DNA from: Prinsepia uniflora
Taxonomy: Eukaryota > Streptophyta > Magnoliopsida > Rosales > Rosaceae
Direction: 5' to 3'
NCBI GenBank assembly: GCA_032719365.1
Contig: CM064876.1
Coordinates: forward strand, 63,049,864 to 63,113,863
DNA: 64,000 nucleotides
Shown here in pieces: positions 31,467 to 42,880 of the stretch (positions within the stretch are counted from its first letter, which is position 1; every line of letters starts with the position of its first letter). The position numbers were made by a program, and so were the translations under genes. Under the pieces are notes generated by a model. That model saw nothing but the letters and a program-made list of their open reading frames with translations. It was not told the origin of the DNA and ran no database searches.

Positions 31467-34400
31467 TGTCAGGACCCACCCCGGTTTCACCCCGAAACCC
31501 GAGGTAATTCCTGCTCCCGTCTGACAACCCGACACTAAAACCAAAGTAAACTCACGATAACCCGTCAACTACACAGTCAGACGCAGGAGAAACTATAAAC
31601 ATCCCGAAGTTAAAAGTTTACAGAGCATAGTTCTAAGTATACAAGAACGAAAAACCGATAACTAGATACACGCACACGGAAACTTTACAACACTCCGGAA
31701 TCGCTCTCGTGATTTCTATGCCTCAGACGCTGCCTCGATGTCGACACCCCGCGCTAGCTCCACGACCTGGAGGGCAATTTAAAACAGAAAATGTGAGTGG
31801 ACCAGAATAAAAGAAAAGTTTCCAAAACCATTTTAAAAGAAAACCGAGTTTTAGCCCTCCGTTTTGAAACTACATGCATAACCCAGTTATTAAAACAGTT
31901 ATAAACCAATCACCATAAAAGCATCATAAGAAACAGAAACACTATAAAACAGTTATAGAAATCATATCATAAGCATCATAAAACCTTATCATAAACCGTA
32001 AATATCCAATCATCATTTTTCGATCAAACCTGCTGGACCTATCCGACTCTTTAAACTCAATCCAGGCCTCAATAATATCCGAGTATTTAAACTCCCGAGT
32101 CTTTAAACTCAATCCAGGCCTCAATAATATCCGAGTCTTTAAACTCCCGAGTCTTTAAACTCAACAGGCCTACGGGGGAAATATCAATATATCCGAGTCT
32201 TTAAACTCCCGAGTCTTTAAACTCGATCCGGGTCTTTAAACCCAATCCGGGCCCGTCCCCTGTCAATCAATATCCGGGTCTTTAAACCCAATAACCAGAT
32301 CCAGCAAATCCAATCGAAAACCATTTGAAAAACCATTTCCAAATCCATATCCAAACTCGAATCCGAAATCACTGGTACGATGCCCTTCTGGCATCCAGAA
32401 CCGTCATTCCGAACCCAAATCCGGAATCCACTTTTCAACTTTAAAACCAAATCTCGTTACCAAAATCCGATTCTAAAACCGAAAATCCTTGATCATCGAA
32501 ACCATGTTCCAAAATCCACTTATAATCATTGAAAACCATTTATTGTTTGAAATCCCCAAAATCCCGGCACCATAATCAGAAATCAAGTCTTTCTCGTAAA
32601 ACGTGCCAAATACGTTATTTCTCGAAAACCGTGCAATTATGCAAAACCAACATCACATATTCAACAATCATGAAATCACATGTAAAATCATAAAATAAGT
32701 AGTTAAAAGCAGCTATGCATGCTCGAGTTTAGAGAAGGGGTCCACTCACAGTACCGCCATCAATCGTGTCCCGAACGTCTCGTACGTTCCTCAGCTTCCT
32801 CAGGAACTCCTGATCCTGTCAACAACCGCCAAAGTAAGTTACTAACACAACTACGAAGGTCCATCTAATTTTCCCTAAAAATCCCCGGGTCCTAAATGTA
32901 ACGGACCAGAACCCTAAACCTTCAACCTCGCGGGACTAACTTCAAACGACGTCCGAACAACCCGAAACCAATTCCATTAGACTCGTCACTTTCCCCAAAC
33001 ACCGTCGCACACGCCCCCACGCGCCGCCCAAAGTGGCTGCGCGTGGGCCTCACGCGCCAGCTACAGTGTCACCGTCTACCTCGAGTCGACCCAGTTCGAA
33101 ACAGTTCCTGCAAATCGAACAGGCGTGAGCGGTTCACCGCAGTACCTGCACCACATCGACTCCTCTCTTCACCAACTTCTTAGTCCAGACCTAAGCTACC
33201 CATTCCCTTTCCTCAGCCATCTCGACTCAGGCTACAACTCATCGACTCAAGCTCGAACAGAAACCAGTACTGTCCCCTGTTCTCTTCTCCGGCCACCCAA
33301 GTCACCCCCCGTCACAGTGGCTAGCTTAAACCAATCCTAGGACCGTCCTAAACCTCACCCAACTCACCAAGACCGTCGACTCACGCCCAAAACCCACGAC
33401 TTTCGATTTGAAAATCGACGGTAAAACAGAGTACACCAGTACTCTCCGTCGTACTAGCCTCCACCGTGCACTCCCCGTCACAGCATCACAACCAACAGCT
33501 TCCTAGGACTCAACTGAGTCCCCTAGACCTCACTAGACTCCTCGATTCAGCCCCTAAAGCTACGACTTAGCGTCTGAACCTAATCGACAAAACAGAGAAA
33601 ATAAATGGGGATGAGGAAGTCCTCAGGTCACCGCCGCGAGCTTCGCTGGGGCTGGTCGACTTCTCTCACCCCTCACGACACCACCACGAGTCCACTTGCA
33701 CCGCACACGGCCACACCACCACCACAATCACTCACTTCTTCTCTGTTTTTCCCCTGATTTCCCGTGGCTCTCAACTCCCACACACACAGCCACCGCACCT
33801 CCTAACCTTCTCCCTAGCTCTCCCACACTCTCTGGTCACTCACCCCTCACCAATTAACACAAACTCACACAATCACCATCCTAATTCTCTCAAGTCTCTC
33901 CCTCTGTTTCTCTCTGGGTCGAAGAACACACACGGTACACCGCCCAAAATCCCCAAATTATTGGACCCGTGCAACTCCTGGAACCCTCTAGCCCTTTGCC
34001 ACATGTCACAATCCTGTCCCTTCTCACACAAATGGCCCAATAACAGCCATCCACTTGTCTCTCTCTGCTACACAAATCCCAGAGCACAAAGACCAAAATG
34101 CCCCTCCTTTTAAGTCAAAATTACAATTTTGCCACTACCTGTCTAAACCCTTAACTCACACATCGTAAGTCCGATGAATACATGCCGCCTGTCATCGAAC
34201 TCAGGACGACGAGATCTATCTAACGATCCTAGGTCAACGTGTCAAAACTCGTTCGTACGAAAAGTCAACTTTTCCCCCTTATTTTAACCAAATTACGGTT
34301 ATGCCATCAACCTTCCGAACATCATAACTTCCTCATCGGATGTCGGAATCAGGCGTGCCACCTGCCTACGGATTCGTGACGTCCTAAACTACGTCCTGGT

Positions 34401-34576
34401 CACCGGCCAAAGTCCATTGGACCACTCGAATTAAAAGTCAACCTTTTTGTCCAAACCAGGGGCAAAATCGTCATTCTAGACTAACGACCTTATCGGAACC
34501 AACTAACCCCGGATTAAGCTCACTAATCCCATCTTAATCACTGTCTTAACCCTAATTTCTGGGACGGGTCGTTACA
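31467..34576 (-). mobile_element. solo LTR L3 (3110 bp)
   Basis: Minus strand starts TGTAACGACCCGTCCCAGAA and ends GGTGGGTCCTGACA. Perfect ATGTG duplication (31462-31466, 34577-34581). Contains a hairpin array at about 32045-32290. Confidence 0.9.
32045..32290 (-). repeat. hairpin array in L3
   Basis: Repeated units GAGTCTTTAAACTC and GGGTCTTTAAACCC (plus strand spelling); both arms change together while CTTTAA stays. Confidence 0.88.
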
Positions 34577-35268
34577 ATGTGTTCAACATGACTTTTAATA
34601 TATTCGATGTAACGAACATTTTGGGATTGGTTTCGTATCGATCGAACATCGTTTCGATATAGTTCGGGATGTCTGAAAGTTTAGGATCGAGTTTAAAAAT
34701 AGTTAAAAATTTGGGAAAATTTCGGTGACAGGACCGCCCCCGAAAGGGGCATTGATAACCGTGCCCGGTCCTACTCCCGTCTGGCAAGACGACTGAAGTT
34801 CCCAATTTACCCTCAGTACTTGCCAAACCAGGGATAGCCACACACATACTCACTCATGCCTCCGCCTCTCAATCAGCCTCGATCAACGCGCCACAACCTG
34901 GAGGGTCAATAAAACCCAAAAGGTGTGAGTGGACAAAAATGAATCAGTTTGTAAAACAGTTACAGAAAACGTTTCTACCCTCCGCGTAAAACCAATGCAT
35001 GCATTCGAAAATCATTTCACAATTCTTTTCATTTCCAACATTAAAAAAAAATCGTGTATGAAAATCAAAATCATTTTCCTTTTCTTAACCTTCGGGTCTT
35101 AGCCGCAATTATAAACACAGGGCCTCCGCCTAAAATCGTGAATCAAATCCAAGTATGTGACATAATCAAAACCACATAAACCGGGCCACTGCCTATCACA
35201 TCCAAAAATATCAGAAATCAACAATAATTCACAAGTCAATCAATCTGCTGGATCTTAAGTGCGCCCGA

Positions 35269-35515
35269 GTCTTTAAACTCAAAATCATGCGCATAATCAG
35301 GCCTTCCCGGGATATCAACTAGTCTTTAAATTCAGAACACAATCAATAGGCCTCGGGGGGTATCATACCGAGTCTTTAAACTCAAAACAGTAACCGAGTC
35401 TTTAAACTCAAAACAGTAACCGAGTCTTTAAACTCATCAAGGGCCCTCTCCCGTCATCGATTAACCGAGTCTTTAAACTCAAAATGTGCTCCAGCAATAG
35501 CACCGGGTCTTTAAA
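35269..35515 (-). repeat. hairpin array in E3 3' LTR
   Basis: Units GAGTCTTTAAACTC and one GGGTCTTTAAACCC, separated by AAAACAGTAACC-type spacers. The same array is in the 5' LTR. Confidence 0.88.
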
Positions 35516-36233
35516 CCCAAAACCATTTGTAAATCACAACAATCCAGGATCCATCGTGATCCAAATTCCAAATCCAATCCGAAATCACATTTTGTCATAA
35601 CAGGACTCATGTCCGAATTTCACATTCAAATCCCCAATCATATCCGTCTTCCATTCCCGAATTCGAATTCGCAATAACGATTCCGTAAGCCGGCATCCGG
35701 AACCGTCATTCCGAACCCAAACCAGAAATTCACTTTCAAGTTTCCAAAAACCGAAATCTCGTTCATTAAATTTACTTTTATGCCCTGGGCATCAAGCCCG
35801 AAGTCAAATTTTCCAAAATTTTAAATCTTTGAAATCACGTCACACTTCAAATCCCAAGGTCAAAACATCAAAACCATGATCAAATCACCAAATACACGAA
35901 CCTTGTAAAACGTGCAAATCCGTAATAGTTTCAATATGTGTCAAAACCGTGGGTCATACGCACAATCAAAATCACAATCACAACATCCTTAAAACATCAT
36001 ACGCACAAATCATGTAAAATCGTTCATCAAAACATCACCAAGGCATAAGAGAAACCATAGTCTTGAAATACGTGTAATTACGTATGGCATATCAAAATAC
36101 GTATAAACACGAAAATTGTAATTATCACAAATCATAATCATAATCATAGAAATCATAGAAACATTTATGCATGTATTAAACTTTAGAAAGCACAAGTCCA
36201 CTCACACACCGTCCATAGTGCTCGTTTTCGCGC

Positions 36234-39200
36234 TGTGACGACCCGTCCCAAATTAACGGGATTAATTAAGGATTAATGACGGATTAGCGAGACTAATCGT
36301 GGATTAGACAAGGATTAGCGGACGTTCGGGCGAAATGACGATTTTGACCCTAGAATAGAAAATCGTTGACTTTTCGTTCAGGTGGTCAAATGGACTTTGG
36401 CCAATGACTGTAACATAGTTCGTGACGTCACGAGTTCATAGGCAGGTGGCACGCTCGATTCCGACGTTCGAGAAGGAAGTTATGACGTTCGGAAGTCCAA
36501 GGGCATTTTGGGTAATTTGGGCAAAAAGTTGACTTTTGAACCAAGAGGTCTAATGGCCGAGGGCCGAATACCATTACGTAGATCGGGACGATATGAATCC
36601 GTAGACAGGCGGCACGTCGAATTCGGACGTTCGACGGCGAAGTTACGGTTCACGGAAGTTCCGAGATACTATTTACGGCGACACGTGTTTCGAGACAAAA
36701 AGTGAAGTTTTGTCTTTAGTGGGCCCAGTCACTTTTTAGTGGACCAATGGATGAGTGACAAGTGTCACCCATCCACTGGCCCTTAGTTCCCATTCATGCA
36801 TCTCCCCTTCCATTTCATCGATCATTTTTCCCATTTTTCCCAACCCAAAACCCGATCACCATGCTCACTCCAATCCAAACCCTTGACCCTATGATCATGG
36901 ATGAGAGGCAGAGAGTGAGCTGAGGACAGAATGGATGATGGTGGCCGGCCAGGATGGCGACGCCGTGGACGGCGACCATGGACTCGAACCAAACTACCCG
37001 GTTAGGCCCAAAACCTTTTTAATTTCGATTTTGTCATTATGGGCTGTATTGGATGTTTAGGATAGGATTAGTGGGTTTCTAGGATGATATTTGGACGGTT
37101 TGAAGGCTGGTTCACAGCGGAGGAGGCCGTGGGAACGGCTGGGAAAAATAGGGTCGTGAGGTCCATGTTGGAACCATAGGTTTCAGTGGGTTTTAGATAG
37201 TTTTGTTAATTGGAATTGATAGAAAACATTAAAAGAAGAATTTTAGGATTGAAATGGGACAAAACGGACGAAAAATGAAGAGTGTAGGGGCCTGGCCCGG
37301 TCACGCAGGTCCAGTTGGACCGGAATTGCAGAGAAAACAGGACCGGCCCGGTCGGACCGGTCGGCTGGAGGACAGGGATGACCCTGTGCAGTGGCGCGTG
37401 AGGCCCACGCGCAGGGCCATATCGAGGCGCGTGTGGGCGCATGTTGAGGAATTTTAGGATGGTTCCAACATGTCAAATCATCTATTCGATGTAACGAACA
37501 TTGTGGGACTGGACTCAAGTCAATCGGACATCATTTCGATATAGTTCGGGCTATCCGAAGGTTTAAGTTCGGGTTTAAAAATAGTTAGAAAATCCAGAAA
37601 ATTACGGGGCTTTAGTGAGGGGTTATATAAGTAGTTAGTAACCCTCTGAATGAATTTGGACAGGTTCGGGAATCCCGGAGGCGACGTTTGACCCGGGAGA
37701 CGATTATGGCACGCGTATCGAGGCGCAGCTTCGGACGGTTTGTGAGTGGACCCTTCTTTCGAATTCGATGCATGCATAAACATTTTATAATTGTTTTAAT
37801 ATATGTTTTGTGATGCCATGAGTGCATTTATTTGTGGTAGCCTAGGATTTACGTATTTACACGTATTTCGAGATTTCTGGTTTTATCCGATGCTTATACG
37901 TTCTAGGTTTTCAACGAGCGTTTCATAAATGGATTTTGAAATTGGAAATATGAACTCGGGCACGAGACCCATTTGATTTATAAACTCTCGGACTTGGAGT
38001 CCATTTGATTTGACGAGGAATCGGACCTAGGGTCCATTTGAGCTATACGATCGGACCGAGGGTCCAGTTGGTTTACGATTCGGGTTTGAGGCCCAGTTAG
38101 AGGTACTATCGGGCTTGATGCCCTGTTGATTTATGATATCGGGCCTGAGACCCATTTAGTTGAGATATCGGGCTTAAGGCCCTGTTAGTTGTGAAATCGG
38201 ACTTGAGGTCCTGTTGGTTTATGGTTTTGGGCTTAGGGCCCAGTTAGTCGTGATATCGGGCTTGAGTCCCAGTTCAGGTTATGAAATGAGATTCGGGCAT
38301 GAGACCCTGTTGAACTGTGGATTTAGGCCAAGGCCTGTGAAACTTATTCGAATCGGATTCGAGGAATCCCGTTGAGATGAATCGGGTATGAGACCCAGTT
38401 GAGAAATGAGTTTTGAGAAAGAAAGAGAAAAAGAAAGAAAGTATTTGAAATGAATGAATGAACCCTCCATATGTTTATATGGTCTCCTCCAGACGTCGAC
38501 CTGGAGAGTCACGAGCCACAGACCAGAGTGGGTATCCCCATAGGGATCCCGTTCCAAGAGTGGAGGTTACTTATGATGTGGTCCCGGACCAGATTCCGGA
38601 GAGATGTGTGGACTAGATCCAGAAAGAGAGCTCGGACTAGATCCAGTGATTGAGCCTTCTAGATGGAGATTCCTGGGAGAAGACTCGGAGTGAGACCCCG
38701 AGTCGTGTGCACACTAGTATAGATTTGACATCGTGACTATTTCGGGGATGTGTTCCCTAGGCTTTGTGTGCCCCGAGTTGCATCTTCTCGGAAGTTCCAT
38801 GGATGGGTTATACGTATGACGGTACGTATGAGATTTTATGGAAAAGTGATTTGGGGCGGAGACCCCGTTTGTGATATTTTGAGAATGGTTTTGGGCTGAG
38901 ACCCACTTGATGTGATTTGGGCTGAGTCCCTATTTATTTGACCTACGGGTTTTGAATTGTGATTTCGGGTCAGGGACCCAAATGGATTTATGGGCCATGA
39001 CGGTTTATGGGGCCGGGCATGAACCCTTGAATGATTTTGAGAATGTTTTCAATTGTTTTATGAACGTTTGATAAATGTTTTTGAATGCATGCGTATGTAT
39101 TTAAAAAGGGCATAAACGTCTTTATGCGGAATTGTTTTTAATGAAAATGTTTAAATTGTCCACTCACAGTTTTCGTGTTTTAATGCCCTTCAGGTTGATC

Positions 39201-39354
39201 GCGGATGCGGGCTGTAGCAGAGACGAGACATCACTCCCCTTCTCCTACGATCCTGACGCACTCTGACAGCCCCGACGAGGGCTAGAGATGGAATTTCAAA
39301 CGGGATCAGGCGGGTCCTACGTTAATCCCGGGGGATTTGGGACCGGTCCTGACA
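36234..39354 (+). repeat. LARD2 5' LTR (3121 bp)
   Basis: Starts TGTGACGACCCGTCCCAAAT, ends GGGACCGGTCCTGACA. It lacks ~22 bp (GATGTGACACTTCGTGTCAG region) present in the 3' LTR near 49470. A TATATAAG (about 37624) is a possible core promoter. Confidence 0.9.
37945..38400 (+). repeat. hairpin array in LARD2 5' LTR
   Basis: About 15 units of roughly 30 bp, each with a small inverted repeat: GGACTTGGAGTCC, GGACCGAGGGTCC, GGGCTTGATGCCC, GGGCTTAAGGCCC, GGACTTGAGGTCC, GGGCTTAGGGCCC. The homologous array in the 3' LTR is at about 48115-48560. Confidence 0.85.
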
Positions 39355-39356
39355 AG

Positions 39357-39368
39357 TGGTATCAGAGC
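39357..39368 (+). other. LARD2 primer-binding site
   Basis: TGGTATCAGAGC, exact initiator tRNA-Met type, two bases inside the LTR. Confidence 0.88.
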
Positions 39369-40628
39369 GTGGAGTATGCGCAGGTCGAGGATGTGATGTC
39401 TCTGAAGTCATAACAGCCCGTCATCAACCTGGTAGTTAGGGCATTAGTACGAGGTTTCGGCGGAATCGAACCTCAGTTAGTTGAGGTTGTCACGTGATAC
39501 GTTAGTTTGAGTTTTGGTTGGCATTCCATGTTGTGCATGCCACGTGTTTTGAGGAAGTGGATCCCGAGTAGGATCAATCTTTGTGTGAAAGATAACGGCG
39601 TAGAGCAATGGTGTTACCGGTGGATAGGGTTGTGCTGACCGGTAGACACAGTATGACGACTTGAGAGTCGTGACCGCTTGATGGTAGTGTCGTGTAGGAT
39701 AGAGGAGGTACAGATTAATATCAGTGGTAGTCAGAGGTCAGGGTCTCCCAATTTATGATGACCCTGTACGACTACAGTCACGACGGTTGGGAATAGGAAC
39801 TTTTGACCCTAATTGGCATGCGTTGCCATGATTCGATGTGTCGAATCCCAGTGGGATGTCGATTGGCAGGAGATGCCGGAGTAGTTGTCGTGTGACGCGA
39901 TAGGTGACGATTACGACGTAGAGTCGTTGTGAGGTGTTAGGCACGAAGTATGGCCGAATTCTTATGGAGGCTAGCGCCTGAGAGCCGTAGAGTTACGATA
40001 GGACGAGATCCTCAGTATGTAGTGTTGGCTGGTTTGGTACCAGTATTGGCGTATGACGACTCTTTGGAGTCAAGATCGAGGGATCAGTCAGGATGGTTGG
40101 GCTGTAGCGGGCAGCCAGGTTTGTGATAACCCTAGTAGGTGATTTATTGGAGAAGTTACCAGGAGTGGGGTACTTGTGATCGGATCCAGAGGTTGACCAA
40201 TCAGTGGATGTTACGTCTGGAGTAATTGGTACCGGCGGTGAGACTACCGCAGGGATTGGGAGTCTCGATAGCAAAGTGTTTGTGAGTTGGCTGCACGAGG
40301 TTGTGGCAGAAGCTGCTATCGATGGACGTGATCGAGTCTTATCAAGTTGGATAGGCTCAGGTTACCGTGGCGATGGTGACGATAGGATTCGTCAGTCGTG
40401 ACGATGATACGAGGGGCGTGAGTGACGCACAGTACGAGCAGTGATTCTGGATTCGACTCGGTAACGGCTGAGTCCGATCGCAGAATGAGACGCTGACGTT
40501 GGGATGTTGGCACATTTGCCATGTTACCTCTGTGAGGTGACCGTGACGAGTCGGATGTACCTGGATAAGTGAGATAAGGAGGCTCCTGAGTGGCTTAGTG
40601 CGAAGTACGGGAGTACTTGGTATGGAGA

Positions 40629-40780
40629 CCAGTTTTCCCCAATGTTGGAGATCAGTTTCCTCAGTGACGGAGACCAGTTTCCCAGTGTTGGAGACCAGTT
40701 TCCTCAGTGATGAAGATTAGTTTCCCCTGTGTTGGAGATCAGTTTCCCCAGTAATGGAGACTAGTTCCCCCAGTGCTACG
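40629..40780 (+). repeat. tandem repeat in LARD2 interior
   Basis: Seven or so units of ~22-25 bp built on GGAGACCAGTTTCCCCAGTG (variants GAGATCAGTTTCC, AAGATTAGTTTCC). Confidence 0.85.
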
Positions 40781-42200
40781 AGATTGAGTCGCGAGGGTGT
40801 ACTCAGAAGTATGGAAGTGAAAAATGAGTTACGGACACGTGGATGGTGTCCAGTTGAGTTGAGGACTTGAGAGTCCATTACGGATTAGTTTTGGTTGACT
40901 ACGGTTGACCATACCTCCTGAGTGAGGACATGGCACTTGTTTTCCTATAGGACGTGAGAATGTCCACGTGATGAGTGAACTCAGTGATTGGATAAGAAAC
41001 ATGTTTTCAACGAGATTGGAACTTCGGAATCAAGAGAAGTTGTGACTGAGACGTTGAGAAGAGTGCTTGATTCCGCAATGTAGTTGGATAGTCCGAGGTC
41101 ACTGAGTGTGACTCCTTGGTAGACAGTGCTGAGTGCCGGAGGATGACATTGGATGAACTTTGATGTCATCATTTTGGATTCGTCCCTAGGTAGGACGACG
41201 AGGAGTGTTGTGACAGCTAGAAGTTCAAGAGGGTGTAAGAACCGAACACCTAGGCTGTGGGTTAGATTTGATTGACTTGAAGAGTAGTTGGTGTTTAGCG
41301 TCATGGAAGGTGACGAGTGAGTGTCTGAGGTGACGGACTGACGTTCACTTGGTGACGGACGGTTGGGGTCTGAACCATGGTTGGTGTGCGGATAGTAGTA
41401 TTGTGGTTGTGGGTGCACCGGTGGGTTATGCACATTGGACGATGGGATTGACTATGGTCAATCGGTATGCCGGGTTGAGAGTGTCCCGAGGGTAAGAGAA
41501 TGTTGTAGGTTGGATAGAGTCCTAGATGGACGTGAGTGGTGATCGGATGAGATCCGATGAGTGACAGTTTGGAGACTCGAGCTGAGTCTAGATGACAAGT
41601 GGTATGACAGGACCCATCCCAATCCCCCCGGGATTACCGTGTAATGTGCCCTGCTCCCGTCCAACAAGAGGTTTCAGACAAGGGATAACCAAGAGCCACT
41701 GCCCAACGGGGCATCCAGAGTGCGCAAGGATCGATGGAGGAGGTGTGCAATGTCCCAGTCTCTGCTGCAATCGCATCCGTAATCAACCTGAAGGGCATTA
41801 AAACCAAAAGCCGTGAGTGGACAAAAACCAATAAGTTTACCAAATACATTTATAAGACATTTATGCCCTCCAATAAAAACGTATGCATGCCACAAAAACC
41901 AGTAACCAAAACGTTTGCTCAACCGAGCCCTTAGGGCCTTAGCCCAAAAACCGTTAACCAAAAACCAAGTGTGGGAACTCAGCCCAAAACTGTGGAATAC
42001 CACCACCATACATATTAAAACCATGTGGGTCACCACCCACGACCATAAATGAACATCAATTCAAAAATCCAAAACCATTTAGGGTCCCCGACCCTACATA
42101 CCATTTCTTAACCAATAATCCATTTTTACCACATAACACATATCCAACCAAAAAGCCATTTCATAGATCCATTAATCCATATTTTACCATTACCATCACC

Positions 42201-42338
42201 AGCATCCCAGATGCTTAGCGTCCCAGACGCTAGACGTCCCTGACGTCATATCTCACGGTTTCATAAGCTACGCGTGCTGCCCGGGGTCTCTCCGGGTCCA
42301 TATATCTGACATCCCTGATGTCTGACGTCCTTGACGTC
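42201..42338. repeat. cluster of five perfect covarying hairpins in L4
   Basis: AGCATC-CCA-GATGCT (42201-42215), AGCGTC-CCA-GACGCT (42217-42231), GACGTC-CCT-GACGTC (42233-42247), GACATC-CCT-GATGTC (42308-42322), GACGTC-CTT-GACGTC (42324-42338). All have 6-bp perfect stems and 3-nt loops. Confidence 0.95.
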
Positions 42339-42539
42339 AATCATAGCAATCCTGCTCCTGAGTCATCATACGGTCCGGCTGCTCCGTATAATGACCCCTC
42401 GCATGCAATGCACCGTGACTTCCCCAGTGTCCCAGACATCTGGAGGAGACCATCATATATCCTTGTATCCAGATGGTATATGGAAAACAGTTTTATTAAA
42501 TCCTTTTATCACATCATTACCATTGGGCCCTGCCCGAAA

Positions 42540-42880
42540 TTTCCATAAAACCACATAATTCCATTTAGGGTCCCTGACCCAAAATCACAATTATTAAATA
42601 TAGGGTCCCTGACCCAAAATCACCATTATAATCCAATTGGGCCTCATGCCCGATTTTATGAACCACTGGGCCCACTGCCCGATTTGTAAACCAACTGGGC
42701 CCGCAGCCCGACTTTATAAATCCGCTGGGCCCACGGCCCGAATTCACAAATCAACTGGGCCCCTGGCCCGAGAACATAACTCAAATGGGTCTCAGCCCGA
42801 TTTCATACCAACTGGGCCCCTGGCCCGATTTCATTAACCAATTGGGCCCCCGGCCCGATTCTCAAATGGACTCCAAGTCC
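42540..42880 (-). repeat. second hairpin array in L4
   Basis: Units such as TGGGCCCACTGCCCGA, TGGGCCTCATGCCCGA and GGGCCCACGGCCCGA, spaced ~28-30 bp; reverse complement of the GGGC...GCCC type seen in plus-strand LTRs. Confidence 0.85.

Noticed and set aside
34726..36233. E3 3' LTR left part as a separate solo LTR
   Set aside because: It continues at 49547-51180 across LARD2; together they equal the 5' LTR in length, and TTCGG flanks the whole of E3.
37206..37518. Arg/Pro-rich frames in LARD2 LTRs, duplicated at 47407-47682
   Set aside because: Overlapping frames on both strands of the GC-rich LTR part, with no domain. Recurrence reflects the two LTRs.
42201..42338. Hairpin cluster as a CRISPR array
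   Set aside because: There are no conserved repeats separated by unique spacers of constant length; units are 15 bp and sit in a plant LTR.
42637..42837. Open frame with repeated TGP/ARxHKS words
   Set aside because: Same cause: translation of the GGGC...GCCC array in L4.
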